NCBI GenBank assembly: GCA_903873965.1
Contig: CAIQQO010000201.1
Location: 1 to 64,000 of the forward strand
DNA: 64,000 nucleotides
Direction: 5' to 3'
From: an uncultured bacterium
GTDB taxonomy: Bacteria; Chloroflexota; Anaerolineae; J036; Brachytrichaceae
The position numbers and the translations under genes are program-made. Below the pieces are notes generated by a model that saw nothing but the letters and a program-made list of their open reading frames with translations, was not told the DNA's origin and made no database searches. Below are positions 38,709 to 48,655 of this stretch, piece by piece (position 1 is the stretch's first letter; every line of letters begins with the position of its first letter).

Positions 38709-39647
38709 CTACGGACGCTGAAAACGTGGACGGTCGCGCAGGAACTCCAGGCCGGGGCGCAGTTGACCGCTACGAGTAAACCAGGCATGAAAGCCCTGCC
38801 CGTCAATGCCATTGCCATCGTAACGATCGCGGCGGGTGGAAATGGCCCGGCCTTCGCGCATGCCCCATCCCATCCAGCCGTAGCCTGCGTCTTCCATCAT
38901 GGCGATAGTCCAGCGGGCGCAATCGGCCCGCTTCTTGTCATCGAGACAGCCGGGAATCGTCTCATTGGACAGCATCGGCTTGTTATGTCGTTTTTGAACG
39001 GTAGCACACACAGCCAGCATCTGGCGCAGTTCCTCAGGTGTCCGGCCGTAAGGATGGCAACACAACACATCGCACAGCGGGGCAAAAATGTCCATATTGT
39101 CTCCGCTCTGGTGTGTGCCAATGGTGATTGACTGCTGTGCACCGGTTCGACGAACTGTGTCGGCAACCTGGTTGAGCCAGTGCAGCTCGCGGGCTGCCAT
39201 GGGATCGTCCAGTCGGCATGTTGCCGGCTCGTTGCACAGATCCCAGGTGAGGATGCGCTGATCTGCAATCAAAGGTTCCACCAGGGTTCGCACATATTCA
39301 AGCCGCGGTTCGATATGGCGACACAAATCCTCGTTGTACGTCCCCCCATAATCGTAATCCAAGTCATGCCAGCGATTGAACAGGCACGGTATGACCAGGA
39401 GATCGAGTTCGCCCAGGGCGGTGACCGCATCCATAAACGCGGCCTGGACGCGGTCGGGGTCAGCCATCCAGGCGGTAAACTCAATCCACAAGCGAATGCA
39501 ATTGGCTTGGGCGTGTGTGGCCAGAGTCGCTTCCTCACGGAAGCGGCTGCCGTCGTAGTCCCACCATGCCTGTTCAATACGGGCGCCCCATGAGGGGATC
39601 ATGTTGAATCCGCGCAGCCAGCGGTAGTCGGCGTAACGATGGATCAT
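38709..39647 (-). CDS. Glycoside hydrolase (GH5-like TIM barrel)
   Basis: ILTWDLCNEPATCRL (acid/base), PMLSNETIPG (nucleophile region); start set to 39647 with GGAGG upstream. Confidence 0.72.
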   Translation of the reverse strand: MIHRYADYRWLRGFNMIPSWGARIEQAWWDYDGSRFREEATLATHAQANCIRLWIEFTAWMADPDRVQAAFMDAVTALGELDLLVIPCLFNRWHDLDYDYGGTYNEDLCRHIEPRLEYVRTLVEPLIADQRILTWDLCNEPATCRLDDPMAARELHWLNQVADTVRRTGAQQSITIGTHQSGDNMDIFAPLCDVLCCHPYGRTPEELRQMLAVCATVQKRHNKPMLSNETIPGCLDDKKRADCARWTIAMMEDAGYGWMGWGMREGRAISTRRDRYDGNGIDGQGFHAWFTRSGQLRPGLEFLRDRPRFQRP

Positions 39648-39781
39648 AAAGAACCTCCAGAGATGATTCCCCATTCTAGTAGCTATTTAACACTTCATGT
39701 CCTGCCAATTAAATTACCGGTAGACATGGAAGAGTCCTTGGGCCAACTGCCGCAAAGTCACTATGCCGAAAAACAAAAAAA

Positions 39782-39812
39782 ACGGCAAAGTGACTCGTGT
39801 TCACTCTGCCGT
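39782..39812 (-). terminator. Terminator downstream of tRNA-Lys
   Basis: On - strand ACGGCAGAGTGA-acacgag-TCACTTTGCCGT followed by T-run (A-run 39774-39781 on +). Confidence 0.88.
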
Positions 39813-39826
39813 AATCGGGCGTTTCA

Positions 39827-39899
39827 TGAGCCGTGAGGGATTCGAACCCCCGACACAGGGATTAAAAGTCCCCTGCTCTACCAACTGAGCTAACGGCCC
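39827..39899 (-). tRNA. tRNA-Lys (anticodon TTT)
   Basis: GGGCCGTTAGCTCAGTTGGTAGAGCAGGGGACTTTTAATCCCTGTGTCGGGGGTTCGAATCCCTCACGGCTCA; full cloverleaf; CCA not encoded. Confidence 0.97.
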
Positions 39900-39986
39900 A
39901 ACTTCTTGTATTTTACCCTGATTTGCATTGCGCGCAAGGGATAGGAAGTCAGAAATCAGACTTCTGACTTCTTTTCCCCGCTTATG

Positions 39987-41837
39987 CTACTGAGCTGCCT
40001 TCAGACCGAGCACCATCAGTGGGAATGTCCAATGCCAGAACGCACCGTTGATGTACGGGTTATCCTGCGTTGGCCAGTTGGTCCAGTACGTGGTGTTGTA
40101 GGCAATGCGATGCAGGAACTGATTGGTTGGAATCTCAACCATATCGGTCCACCAGATCGTCATGGCTTTGTTGAACAGGTCAGCGATGCCGGGATCGCCC
40201 ATCGGCAGCACCGCGATGCCGTCAACCAGTTTATCGTACTCGGGGTTCTTGTAGCGCCCAAACGAAGCCCCGCTTGAGGCCGTGCCCAGTGGCCGCGAGT
40301 TCTTGCTGTGATACAGGTACAAAGTCGCAAACGGATCGATGACGCTACCACCATGCCCGAACATGTACATGCCCGGTTTGCCGTCGACCATGTTCTGATA
40401 GGCATCGTTGCCGAAGTTGATGGAAGCTTCAAAGCCGCCTTTGCGCAGCATTTCCACCAGCACGGGCACGATGTCCGTGTGGATGAACTCGAAACCGTTG
40501 ATCGTCGCATTGACGCGCTTGCTGTCTTTAACCCAGAACCCGTCTGCATCCTTCGCGAAGCCGGCTTTCGTCATCTTCTCGGCCGTCTTGGCCAGGTCGA
40601 ATGTGCGCACACCCAGTTTGTCAGAGATGGCCTTCGCGCCATCGGTGAGTCGCTTGAGCGCCGGATATTCAGGGAAGGGGTGGATCGTGGCAATCTTGGC
40701 GCCGAAGTACACCACCTTATCGATGGTGTCGCGGTCGATGGCGTAGTTCATCGCCCAGCGCACGTCGGGATTGCTGTACGGTTCCTGCAAGGTGTTGACA
40801 TACAACGAGTTTGGCCACCAGTCCAGGTTCCCGAGTGGCTGTTCCTTGCCAGTATGCGTCGTGATCTTCGGGTTCTGCTTGACGACGTTGGCAATGGTTG
40901 CCGGCGCGGAGCCGAACATCGAATCAGTTTCGTTGTTGACGACGCGTTGCGCGGCGTTGGTCTCGTTCACCAAGGGCACATAGATGACGCGCTGAATATC
41001 AGGCATCTTCTGGAACCCGGTTGTGAAGCCCCACCAATCCTTGCGGATATCGAAAACATACTGCTCAGCAACCTGCTTCACGTTAAACATACCGCTGTGT
41101 GGGAAGCTATCGCCGCCCTTAACACTGGTGATGTCTTCGCCATCCTTAAAAGCATGCATCGGGTAGACAGGAATGCCCGTGTCGAATTTCAAACTCAGAT
41201 ACTCGAATTTGAACCGAGGCTGTGGCTTATTGAAGGTGACGATCACGGTCATGTCGTCGGGCGCATCGACACTCTTAACGTTGTCGACAAATGGCCCGTG
41301 ATATCCCAGCTTCTCGTTCTTGACATTGGTATCGATGGTGAATTTCGCATCGGCTGATGTGATGGGTTTGCCATCGTTCCACATCGTTCCTTTGCGCATC
41401 TTGATCGTTAGAACGGTGTAGTCTTTGTTGTACTCACTGCTCTCGGCCAGCCAAGGTAATTCCTTTTCGGCGAAGACAGAATAGTAAAACAGTGGGTCCC
41501 ACAATAGCGCCATGCCTTCCTGATGGTTCATGCCGCCTTCTGGGTTGGTCAGGCCCATGGAAGCGAACTTGCCGGCGCCGCCGCCGAAGTTCACGATCAG
41601 GGTGCGGTTACGGGGAACATCACCATTGGCTGCCGGCGCCGTTGTTGCTGCGGCTTCGGGTGCTTTGGTGGCTTCCGGGGCAGCAGTGGCTTTGGGTGCT
41701 GTCGTCGCAGCGGGGGCGGTAGTGGCTACCGGTGCGGCAGTTGGTGTTGCGGCGGCACCGCATGCGGCCGCTAGGGTGCCTGCACCGACGATTACCGACA
41801 ATTGAAGTAACTCTCTACGCGATATCTTGCCTTTCAT
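39987..41837 (-). CDS. ABC transporter solute-binding lipoprotein (family 5, peptide/nickel type)
   Basis: SRRELLQLSVIVGAGTLAAACGAAA signal/lipobox; WNDGKPITSADAKFTID, NPDVRWAMNYAIDRDTI. Confidence 0.92.
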   Translation of the reverse strand: MKGKISRRELLQLSVIVGAGTLAAACGAAATPTAAPVATTAPAATTAPKATAAPEATKAPEAAATTAPAANGDVPRNRTLIVNFGGGAGKFASMGLTNPEGGMNHQEGMALLWDPLFYYSVFAEKELPWLAESSEYNKDYTVLTIKMRKGTMWNDGKPITSADAKFTIDTNVKNEKLGYHGPFVDNVKSVDAPDDMTVIVTFNKPQPRFKFEYLSLKFDTGIPVYPMHAFKDGEDITSVKGGDSFPHSGMFNVKQVAEQYVFDIRKDWWGFTTGFQKMPDIQRVIYVPLVNETNAAQRVVNNETDSMFGSAPATIANVVKQNPKITTHTGKEQPLGNLDWWPNSLYVNTLQEPYSNPDVRWAMNYAIDRDTIDKVVYFGAKIATIHPFPEYPALKRLTDGAKAISDKLGVRTFDLAKTAEKMTKAGFAKDADGFWVKDSKRVNATINGFEFIHTDIVPVLVEMLRKGGFEASINFGNDAYQNMVDGKPGMYMFGHGGSVIDPFATLYLYHSKNSRPLGTASSGASFGRYKNPEYDKLVDGIAVLPMGDPGIADLFNKAMTIWWTDMVEIPTNQFLHRIAYNTTYWTNWPTQDNPYINGAFWHWTFPLMVLGLKAAQ

Positions 41838-42125
41838 CTCTCATACTCCCACGAAACAGTTGTAGACGGAATAGGGTTCCGGTTGAATCGCAAGGCTGTA
41901 GTGAAGCAGTAATGCCACGACTTGTAGTGACGATGCTTGAGTTGACCTCCTTAGTATCTGGCAATAGCATCAAGGCTTATTGTCGTCAACCTCGGTGCCG
42001 GATTGGTCTCCAAGCTTTATGGCTCGCATGGAGATTTCGCAAGTCTACAACATAATTCAAAATATGAGAATACCTGATTCAGGTGATTTTCAGAGAAAAT
42101 CACACTTCTGTAGGTCGAGAACTTA

Positions 42126-42866
42126 TCATGCCTGGGACAGACCTCTTGTTCGCATTGTCAACTCGGACAAAGAAGTGCGTTGCCTGCCTCGTTCATCAAA
42201 GTTCGAGGGATGCAACCATTGCACAAAAACATCCTGTAACGCCGGCCACTCGCTGTCGATGATCGAAAACCACGCGGTGTCGCGGCTGCGGCCTTTATAG
42301 ATGACGGCTTGACGGAAGGTGCCTTCGTAAACGAATCCATATCGCACTGCAGCCGAACGAGAGGGAGCGTTGAGCGCGTCGCATTTCCACTCGCACCGGC
42401 GATATCCCAGCTCAAACGCAGCATTGATCAGCAGGTAAATGGCCTCTGTTGCAGCCGGCGTACGCTGTAGTGCGGGTGAAAAGGCAAGGTGACCAACTTC
42501 GATCACGCCGTTGGCGGGGTCTATGCGCATCAAACTGGCCACGCCAACGGCTTTCTGGTTCGCCTTATCGATGATGGCAAAAAAGAGGGGATCATCGTTT
42601 TGTGCTGAACGTGCTACCCAGCCTGTGTATTCATCCTCTGAGGTGAATGGCCCATAGAAGAGGTATGTCCACATACCCCCGGGATCAGCGCTGTTTGCGG
42701 CGTACAAGTCCGTGGCATGCCGCGCGGCGTCAAGCGGTTCCACGGCGCAGGTTCGGCCTTCAATTCGTACTCGCGCCGGGCGTGCTCGCGGCGTCCAGCC
42801 CGGCACATCCGGTCCAATGGGTTGACCGTCTGTGTTTAATCGTTGAGTCTTTGCAGGTGTTGACAT
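42126..42866 (-). CDS. GNAT N-acetyltransferase (RimJ/RimL type)
   Basis: GVASLMRIDPANGVIEVGHLAFSPALQRTPAATEAIYLLINAAFELGYRRCEWKCDALNAPSRSAAVRYGF. Confidence 0.93.
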   Translation of the reverse strand: MSTPAKTQRLNTDGQPIGPDVPGWTPRARPARVRIEGRTCAVEPLDAARHATDLYAANSADPGGMWTYLFYGPFTSEDEYTGWVARSAQNDDPLFFAIIDKANQKAVGVASLMRIDPANGVIEVGHLAFSPALQRTPAATEAIYLLINAAFELGYRRCEWKCDALNAPSRSAAVRYGFVYEGTFRQAVIYKGRSRDTAWFSIIDSEWPALQDVFVQWLHPSNFDERGRQRTSLSELTMRTRGLSQA

Positions 42867-42934
42867 GGCACGATTATCACCGAGTGTAGTCAACCTGTCT
42901 GGTGGTGTGATAATCTGCATACACAACCCGATTT

Positions 42935-43984
42935 ATGCTGAATTTACTGATCCGCCTGTTTCTTTGTCTTCTTGGCGTCGCCATCGTCGCCGGCACGCTG
43001 CTGTCTGCTGTGCGCACTTTCATCCTGCCGCGCAGCGCCAATGACCAATTGACCCGCCTCGTTTTCCTCGTTTCGCGCAAGTTATTCAACATCGCTTTAC
43101 GCAGGGCCGACACCTACAATCAGCGTGACGGGATCATGGCGCTCTATGCCCCGATCACGCTGCTCGCGCTGCCGCCTGCCTGGCTGGCCTGTGTCATGGT
43201 CGGGTACACACTGATCTATCGTGCTACTGGCATTGAGAGTTTTCACGACGCCTTCCTGATCAGCGGCGCGTCATTATTGACGTTCGGCGCTTCCTTGAGT
43301 GCAATACCCTTGGCCATCATGTCATTCACCGAAGGCACAATTGGGCTGATTCTCGTGGCTGTCTTGATTTCCTACCTGCCGACGATGTATTCAGCATTCT
43401 CGCGGCGTGAGGCTGTTGTGAACATGCTTGAAGTGCGCGCTGGGTCACCGCCATCAGCGGTTGAGATGCTGGTGCGTTTCTACCGCATCCGGGGTATCGA
43501 TGCGATGCACGAAGTCTGGGAAACCTGGGAAGCGTGGTTTGCCGAAATTGAAGAGACGCACACTTCACTCGCTGCGCTGGCGTTCTTTCGTTCCCCCAAG
43601 CCCGATCGTTCATGGATTACGGCCGCGGGCACGGTACTTGACGCGGCGGCGCTACTGGATTCCACCATCGATCGTCCGCGAGATCCAGCCAGTAACCTGT
43701 GCATTCGCGCCGGGTATCTGGCGTTACGGGCCATCGGCGACTTCTTTCGCATCGAGTATAGCCTGACGCCAAAGGTTGACGATCCCATCAGCATCACGCG
43801 CGAGGAATATGATGGCGCCTATGATCGACTGGTGACCGAAGGCCTGCCGGTGAAACCTGACCGTGAAGCCGCATGGCTGGCCTACAAGGGCTGGCGCGTG
43901 AACTATGACACTGTCCTGCTGTCATTGTGCACGATGCTGATGGCACCTTACGCGCCGTGGTCGTCTGATCGGTCGTTGCGCTAA
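42935..43984 (+). CDS. Membrane protein with N-terminal TM helices, ion-channel-like architecture
   Basis: Several hydrophobic helices then soluble domain; FLISGASLLTFGAS pore-loop-like segment; no clear K-channel filter. Confidence 0.5.
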   Translation: MLNLLIRLFLCLLGVAIVAGTLLSAVRTFILPRSANDQLTRLVFLVSRKLFNIALRRADTYNQRDGIMALYAPITLLALPPAWLACVMVGYTLIYRATGIESFHDAFLISGASLLTFGASLSAIPLAIMSFTEGTIGLILVAVLISYLPTMYSAFSRREAVVNMLEVRAGSPPSAVEMLVRFYRIRGIDAMHEVWETWEAWFAEIEETHTSLAALAFFRSPKPDRSWITAAGTVLDAAALLDSTIDRPRDPASNLCIRAGYLALRAIGDFFRIEYSLTPKVDDPISITREEYDGAYDRLVTEGLPVKPDREAAWLAYKGWRVNYDTVLLSLCTMLMAPYAPWSSDRSLR

Positions 43985-44062
43985 ATTGGGTTGATGAGTT
44001 GCATGACATGCAACGGCGTCAAAAAATGACATAATAATTGGTGGTTGTAACTATTACAGTAA

Positions 44063-46057
44063 ATGACTATCATGAATACGCTTAAAACGCGAACTAAGTT
44101 TTCATTTATCGTACTCGTCATGACAATCGCGGGTACTGTAGTGTGGTCTTTCCTTCTGGCGTTAGATCTCATACCCGGGTTACGTGGAACTAACGACTGG
44201 AGCTACATGTTCGAAGGGACGCGGGAGCCACTACGACTGCTGCCCTTCACAATAGGTTCTTTAGGATATCTCGGTGTTGGGGCATGGCTGATGAATCGAA
44301 AGCATCCAGCTGGGCTGCTAATCTGGTCTGTTACAGGCACAGTTGGGTTGACGCTGGCTGGCATATACATCAAAGAATCCCCGTTCTTTAAGTTGTTTGG
44401 GCTGACAGTCGCTCCTGATGGCACGGGTTGGCACATAGCAGCAGCTGCCATTGTCGATCTGGGCAAGACATTGCGTGATTGGCCAGCCTACATGGTCTAT
44501 GCTTATAAGTATTCATACCATCTGTTTATATCACCACCCGGTGCGGTTGTTTTTTATTACGGACTCATTCAGCTACTGCAAGGATTGCCTGGAATTGCAC
44601 ACCTGATGTCAGAGCCATTGCGCCAGATTATGTGTCAGAATTTCACTATCGCTGAATATTCTGATGCTCAACTTGCTGCTGCATGGGCAGGTATCTTAAT
44701 GCCTCTTTGGAGCGGGTTGACAGTGCTGCCTTTATATTCGCTCGGGAAACGGCTTATTGGCCAACGCGCTGCACGATGGAGCGTGTTATGGTGGCCACTA
44801 ATCCCGAGTGTGATTATGTTTACCGGCACATTGAATACATTCTTTCCATTCCCGACCGTTTGCCTGGTGTTGTTACTACTTGAGGGGTTAGCGCTTGGCA
44901 AGTGGTGGCTGGTTGTGCTTGCAGGAATCCTAGCATCTGTGATGACCTTCGTAAATTTCGTTTTCTTCCCGTTGATATTTCTTGCTGGCATGCTTGTGTT
45001 ACTTCATTACTTTGCCCGTACTAGCTTGTACAAGGCATCTGCAGAGGTGTTTGCTCCGAAGCGAGCTCCGTGGTTATGGCCATTCAACATTGGGATGCTC
45101 TTTGGTATAGGCCTCCTGTCAGTGTGGGTAGTCTATGACGCCTTCTTCGGCGTAACCTTTTTCGATATTCTGCGTACATCTGCAGCATCGCACTTGGTAC
45201 TAGATCGCCCATATTTCGCGTGGTTATTCCTGCATCTATACGACTATTTCATGTTTACGGGCTGGCCATTAGTTGTCGTAGCAGCGTTGAGTGTAATTGC
45301 AGTTTTACGCACTTACTTTCGACATAAGAGACTTGATAATGCCGGTGTCCTTTTGATATCGGTCTTCGTTACACTGATAACCCTTGATTTATCGGGTACG
45401 CTGCGCGGCGAAACTGGGCGCCTTCTCGTGTTCTTTACACCATTTTTCTTGTGCGGTGCAGGATGGATTGCTGAATCGAGCTCTCTAGAAGGTAACACGC
45501 ATGCTGTATGGCTGTTGACGGTCGCGCAGGTGTTTGTAGTTGGCGTAATGCTTTCATCATTGCATGTCATGGGGTTGGTGTGGAATACGCCATCTCCTAT
45601 TGCACCGCCATTGCAAAATGCAGAGTCGCCACTGCAATCGATACCAAGTGGGGCTACATTCGATCATGCGCTGCGCCTGATAGGGTTTTCTGGTGTTATT
45701 CAATCCGTCATGGATGCGAGGCCTATTAGTCCAACCCTCGACTTGTGGTTGGAATGGCAAGCAACGGGTCGCGTCAACTATCCGTATTGGTTATCACTTC
45801 TTCCGGTAGCGCCAGACGGCACAGTTGGCCAATCGACCCTACATCAGCCGTTTGAGAATCGGTTTCCAACGACTTGTTGGGCACCAAGTACTGGCGTGAT
45901 CCGTGAGCATGTCAAGATCATCGTGCCCGCATCGTTTAAAGATGGAGCCTATTGGGTCAGTCTGGCATTAATGGATCGCTCTGGAAATCGCACAGAAGTG
46001 TTGATGCCTGATGGTTCCAGGGACGACCAGACTGGGCTAGGCCCATTTGTCAGATGA
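44063..46057 (+). CDS. Large polytopic membrane protein (GT-C/mannosyltransferase-like), paralogue A
   Basis: 664 aa, about a dozen TM segments; colinear similarity with 48656..50641 product. Confidence 0.65.
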   Translation: MTIMNTLKTRTKFSFIVLVMTIAGTVVWSFLLALDLIPGLRGTNDWSYMFEGTREPLRLLPFTIGSLGYLGVGAWLMNRKHPAGLLIWSVTGTVGLTLAGIYIKESPFFKLFGLTVAPDGTGWHIAAAAIVDLGKTLRDWPAYMVYAYKYSYHLFISPPGAVVFYYGLIQLLQGLPGIAHLMSEPLRQIMCQNFTIAEYSDAQLAAAWAGILMPLWSGLTVLPLYSLGKRLIGQRAARWSVLWWPLIPSVIMFTGTLNTFFPFPTVCLVLLLLEGLALGKWWLVVLAGILASVMTFVNFVFFPLIFLAGMLVLLHYFARTSLYKASAEVFAPKRAPWLWPFNIGMLFGIGLLSVWVVYDAFFGVTFFDILRTSAASHLVLDRPYFAWLFLHLYDYFMFTGWPLVVVAALSVIAVLRTYFRHKRLDNAGVLLISVFVTLITLDLSGTLRGETGRLLVFFTPFFLCGAGWIAESSSLEGNTHAVWLLTVAQVFVVGVMLSSLHVMGLVWNTPSPIAPPLQNAESPLQSIPSGATFDHALRLIGFSGVIQSVMDARPISPTLDLWLEWQATGRVNYPYWLSLLPVAPDGTVGQSTLHQPFENRFPTTCWAPSTGVIREHVKIIVPASFKDGAYWVSLALMDRSGNRTEVLMPDGSRDDQTGLGPFVR

Positions 46058-46103
46058 ATCACTCCACAGGCGTTAGTGCATTCGCGTACAATTTGCCAAA
46101 CCT

Positions 46104-46997
46104 ATGAACGCCAAACCAACAATTTCACCGGCCAAGACCGCGATACGCTCCGCAACGCTGTTGATGCACAGCCCCGACCGCATGGGGCTTGTTTCCAGCG
46201 TCACCGACTTTATTTTCAAAAATAACGGCAACATCCTATACCTTGACCAGCATGTGGATGCGCAGTCTCAGGTGTTCTTTATGCGCGTGGAATGGGACCT
46301 TGCCAATTTCTCAATCCCGGATGACAAGATTGGCGAGTACTTCCACGTCCTTGTCGCCGAGCGCCTTGCGATGACATGGACGATCCACTTCTCTGACGAG
46401 ATTCCGCGCATGGCGATCTTCGTCTCCAAAATGCCGCATTGCCTGCATGATATTCTGGCGCATGTGGAGGCCGGCGAGTGGCGTGTTCAGGTGCCATTGA
46501 TCATCAGCAATCACGCCACGCTGGAGCATGTGGCAAAACGGCAGGGCATTCCGTTTCATGTCATCCCTGTGGATAAGGACAACAAAGCGGCGCAGGAGCA
46601 ACAGCAATTGGCTCTGTTACAGGAAAACAAAATCGACTTCATCGTGCTGGCGCGCTACATGCAGATCGTGAGTGCGGATTTTATTGCGCACTATGCCAAT
46701 CGCATCATCAATATCCATCACTCGTTCCTGCCCGCCTTCCCCGGCGCGAAGCCCTATCATTCGGCGCACGAACGCGGTGTGAAAATCATCGGTGCGACCA
46801 GCCACTATGTCACGGCTGACCTCGATGCCGGTCCGATCATTGAACAGGATGTGGCGCGGGTAACCCACAAGGATGCAGTTGAGGATCTTCTTCGCAAGGG
46901 GCAGGACCTCGAAAAAGTGGTGTTGTCGCGCGGCATCTGGTCGCACCTGACTCGCAAAGTGCTTGTATACGGCAACCGAACCGTTATCTTTCCATAA
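46104..46997 (+). CDS. purU: Formyltetrahydrofolate deformylase
   Basis: N-terminal ACT domain, LARYMQIVSADFIAHYANRIINIHHSFLPAFPGAKPYH. Confidence 0.95.
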   Translation: MNAKPTISPAKTAIRSATLLMHSPDRMGLVSSVTDFIFKNNGNILYLDQHVDAQSQVFFMRVEWDLANFSIPDDKIGEYFHVLVAERLAMTWTIHFSDEIPRMAIFVSKMPHCLHDILAHVEAGEWRVQVPLIISNHATLEHVAKRQGIPFHVIPVDKDNKAAQEQQQLALLQENKIDFIVLARYMQIVSADFIAHYANRIINIHHSFLPAFPGAKPYHSAHERGVKIIGATSHYVTADLDAGPIIEQDVARVTHKDAVEDLLRKGQDLEKVVLSRGIWSHLTRKVLVYGNRTVIFP

Positions 46998-47727
46998 GCG
47001 CGGTTTGCGCAAAGATTGACTGCGCCATGGCTAATCCCAGGACGACCTGGGCGCCGTTTACGATCACCGTCATAGTCTGATTGAAAGTCTGTACTTCGAG
47101 AATGGTGATCGTGGCGCCGGGCATCAGGGCGCGCTGTTCGAGGAAGGACATCAGATCGGGAGTGTCCTCAGCCAGTTCATGGATGCGCCGAATGACGCCC
47201 TGTTGACCAGCCTTCATATCAATCAGCCGAATCCACTGCGCCACGGCCATCTCATTACCTGGCATCGGGTTGCCATGGGGACATGTGCCGGGATGATGGA
47301 GCTTTTCTTCCATGAGCATCAGCGTTTCTTCGGAGATGACATGCTCGAGCGCGTGGGCTTCTTGATGCAGTCGCGACCAGGGCACGCCCAGAATATCGCG
47401 TAACAGCCTTTCGATGATGAAATGCCGCCGGATGACACTGCGCGCTTTCTGACGTCCCTGCGCCGTCAAGCGCAACACCTTGTGTTCCTCTACGATGACC
47501 CAGCCATCTCGCACCATACGCTTGATCGTCGCGCCGGCAGTGGGTTGTGACACACCAATCTGTGTGGCCAGCAACGAGGCGTGCGCCGGTCGGCCGTCGC
47601 GTTCCCATACATATAACACGACGAGATAGTCCTCTACGGTAGCAGTAGCCGGGGGATGATTTCTGACTGGGGCCAATTCGCCCTGGGTTACCATGTGTTC
47701 ACCCACATTGGTTAATATTTGCCTCAA
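46984..47727 (-). CDS. DtxR-family metal-dependent repressor with FeoA-like C-terminus
   Basis: VEDYLVVLYVWERDGRPAHASLLATQIGVSQPTAGATIKRMVRDGWV; HALEHVISEE metal ligands; alternative start 47694. Confidence 0.92.
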   Translation of the reverse strand: MRQILTNVGEHMVTQGELAPVRNHPPATATVEDYLVVLYVWERDGRPAHASLLATQIGVSQPTAGATIKRMVRDGWVIVEEHKVLRLTAQGRQKARSVIRRHFIIERLLRDILGVPWSRLHQEAHALEHVISEETLMLMEEKLHHPGTCPHGNPMPGNEMAVAQWIRLIDMKAGQQGVIRRIHELAEDTPDLMSFLEQRALMPGATITILEVQTFNQTMTVIVNGAQVVLGLAMAQSIFAQTALMER

Positions 47728-47774
47728 TTACCGGTTGACACTCAGCAGAAGACCGTGTACCATCCGCCATGTAG

Positions 47775-47788
47775 TTAGTATATACTAA
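47775..47788. promoter_or_regulatory. Candidate DtxR/MntR-type operator
   Basis: Perfect 14-bp palindrome TTAGTATATACTAA between divergent dtxR and ZIP genes. Confidence 0.6.
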
Positions 47789-47830
47789 TTCCGGCAGAAA
47801 GCCTATACAACACTTGGAGACCATACTGTC

Positions 47831-48616
47831 ATGACCTTTGCACAAACGGTACTGCTTGGCGCCATTGCTGGTTTCACGATCTTTATCGGATTGCCACTCG
47901 GGCGCCTCAAAATCCTCTCAGACAAAGCGCGCACCCTCATTTCGATGATTTCTGTCGGTATTATATTATTCCTGCTTATCGATATTTTCACCCATGTCGC
48001 TGAACCGATAGAAGCAGCTCTGAAAGGCGATAATGGCGTGCCCAATTATGGCGATGCCGCCCTGTTGATCGCTGTGTTTGTGATCGGTTTTGGTGTGGGT
48101 TTATTAGGGCTTATTCTGTTTGAGCAGCGGTTCCTGTCCCATCGTGCAACCGACAAGCAGTCACTCCCGCCGGCGCGGCTGGCGTTGATGATCGCCATTG
48201 GACTTGGGTTGCACAATTTCTCCGAGGGACTAGCCATCGGGCAATCAGCAGGCCATGGCGATATTGCCCTGGCGCTGCTGTTGATCATCGGCTTTGGATT
48301 GCACAATGCCACAGAAGGATTTGGCATCGTCGGTCCACTCGCCGGCCAGATGCCCAGCTGGGGCTTCCTCGGCATGGTCGGGCTGATCGGCGGAGGGCCG
48401 ACGTTTATCGGCACCATGCTGGGCTACGGGTTCACCTCACCGGTAACTTCAGTGCTCTTTCTGGCACTGGCGATAGGTGCTCTGATCTATGTACTCGCCG
48501 AACTCATGTTTGCCAACCATCGTCCCGGCACCAAGATGCAGGGTGCCATCGGCTTGATGCTGGGATTCATCCTCGCGTTCTTGACCGATATGATTCTCGT
48601 GATTGCCGGCGCTTAG
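47831..48616 (+). CDS. ZIP-family metal transporter
   Basis: GLGLHNFSEGLAIGQSAG and GFGLHNATEGFGIVGP paired ZIP motifs. Confidence 0.92.
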   Translation: MTFAQTVLLGAIAGFTIFIGLPLGRLKILSDKARTLISMISVGIILFLLIDIFTHVAEPIEAALKGDNGVPNYGDAALLIAVFVIGFGVGLLGLILFEQRFLSHRATDKQSLPPARLALMIAIGLGLHNFSEGLAIGQSAGHGDIALALLLIIGFGLHNATEGFGIVGPLAGQMPSWGFLGMVGLIGGGPTFIGTMLGYGFTSPVTSVLFLALAIGALIYVLAELMFANHRPGTKMQGAIGLMLGFILAFLTDMILVIAGA

Positions 48617-48655
48617 TTCACTGTCCAGCGTGTCTTCGTTGATAATTAACGCCTG

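Noticed and set aside
40308-41357. 349-aa + strand ORF
   Set aside because: Antisense to the solute-binding protein gene; shadow ORF.
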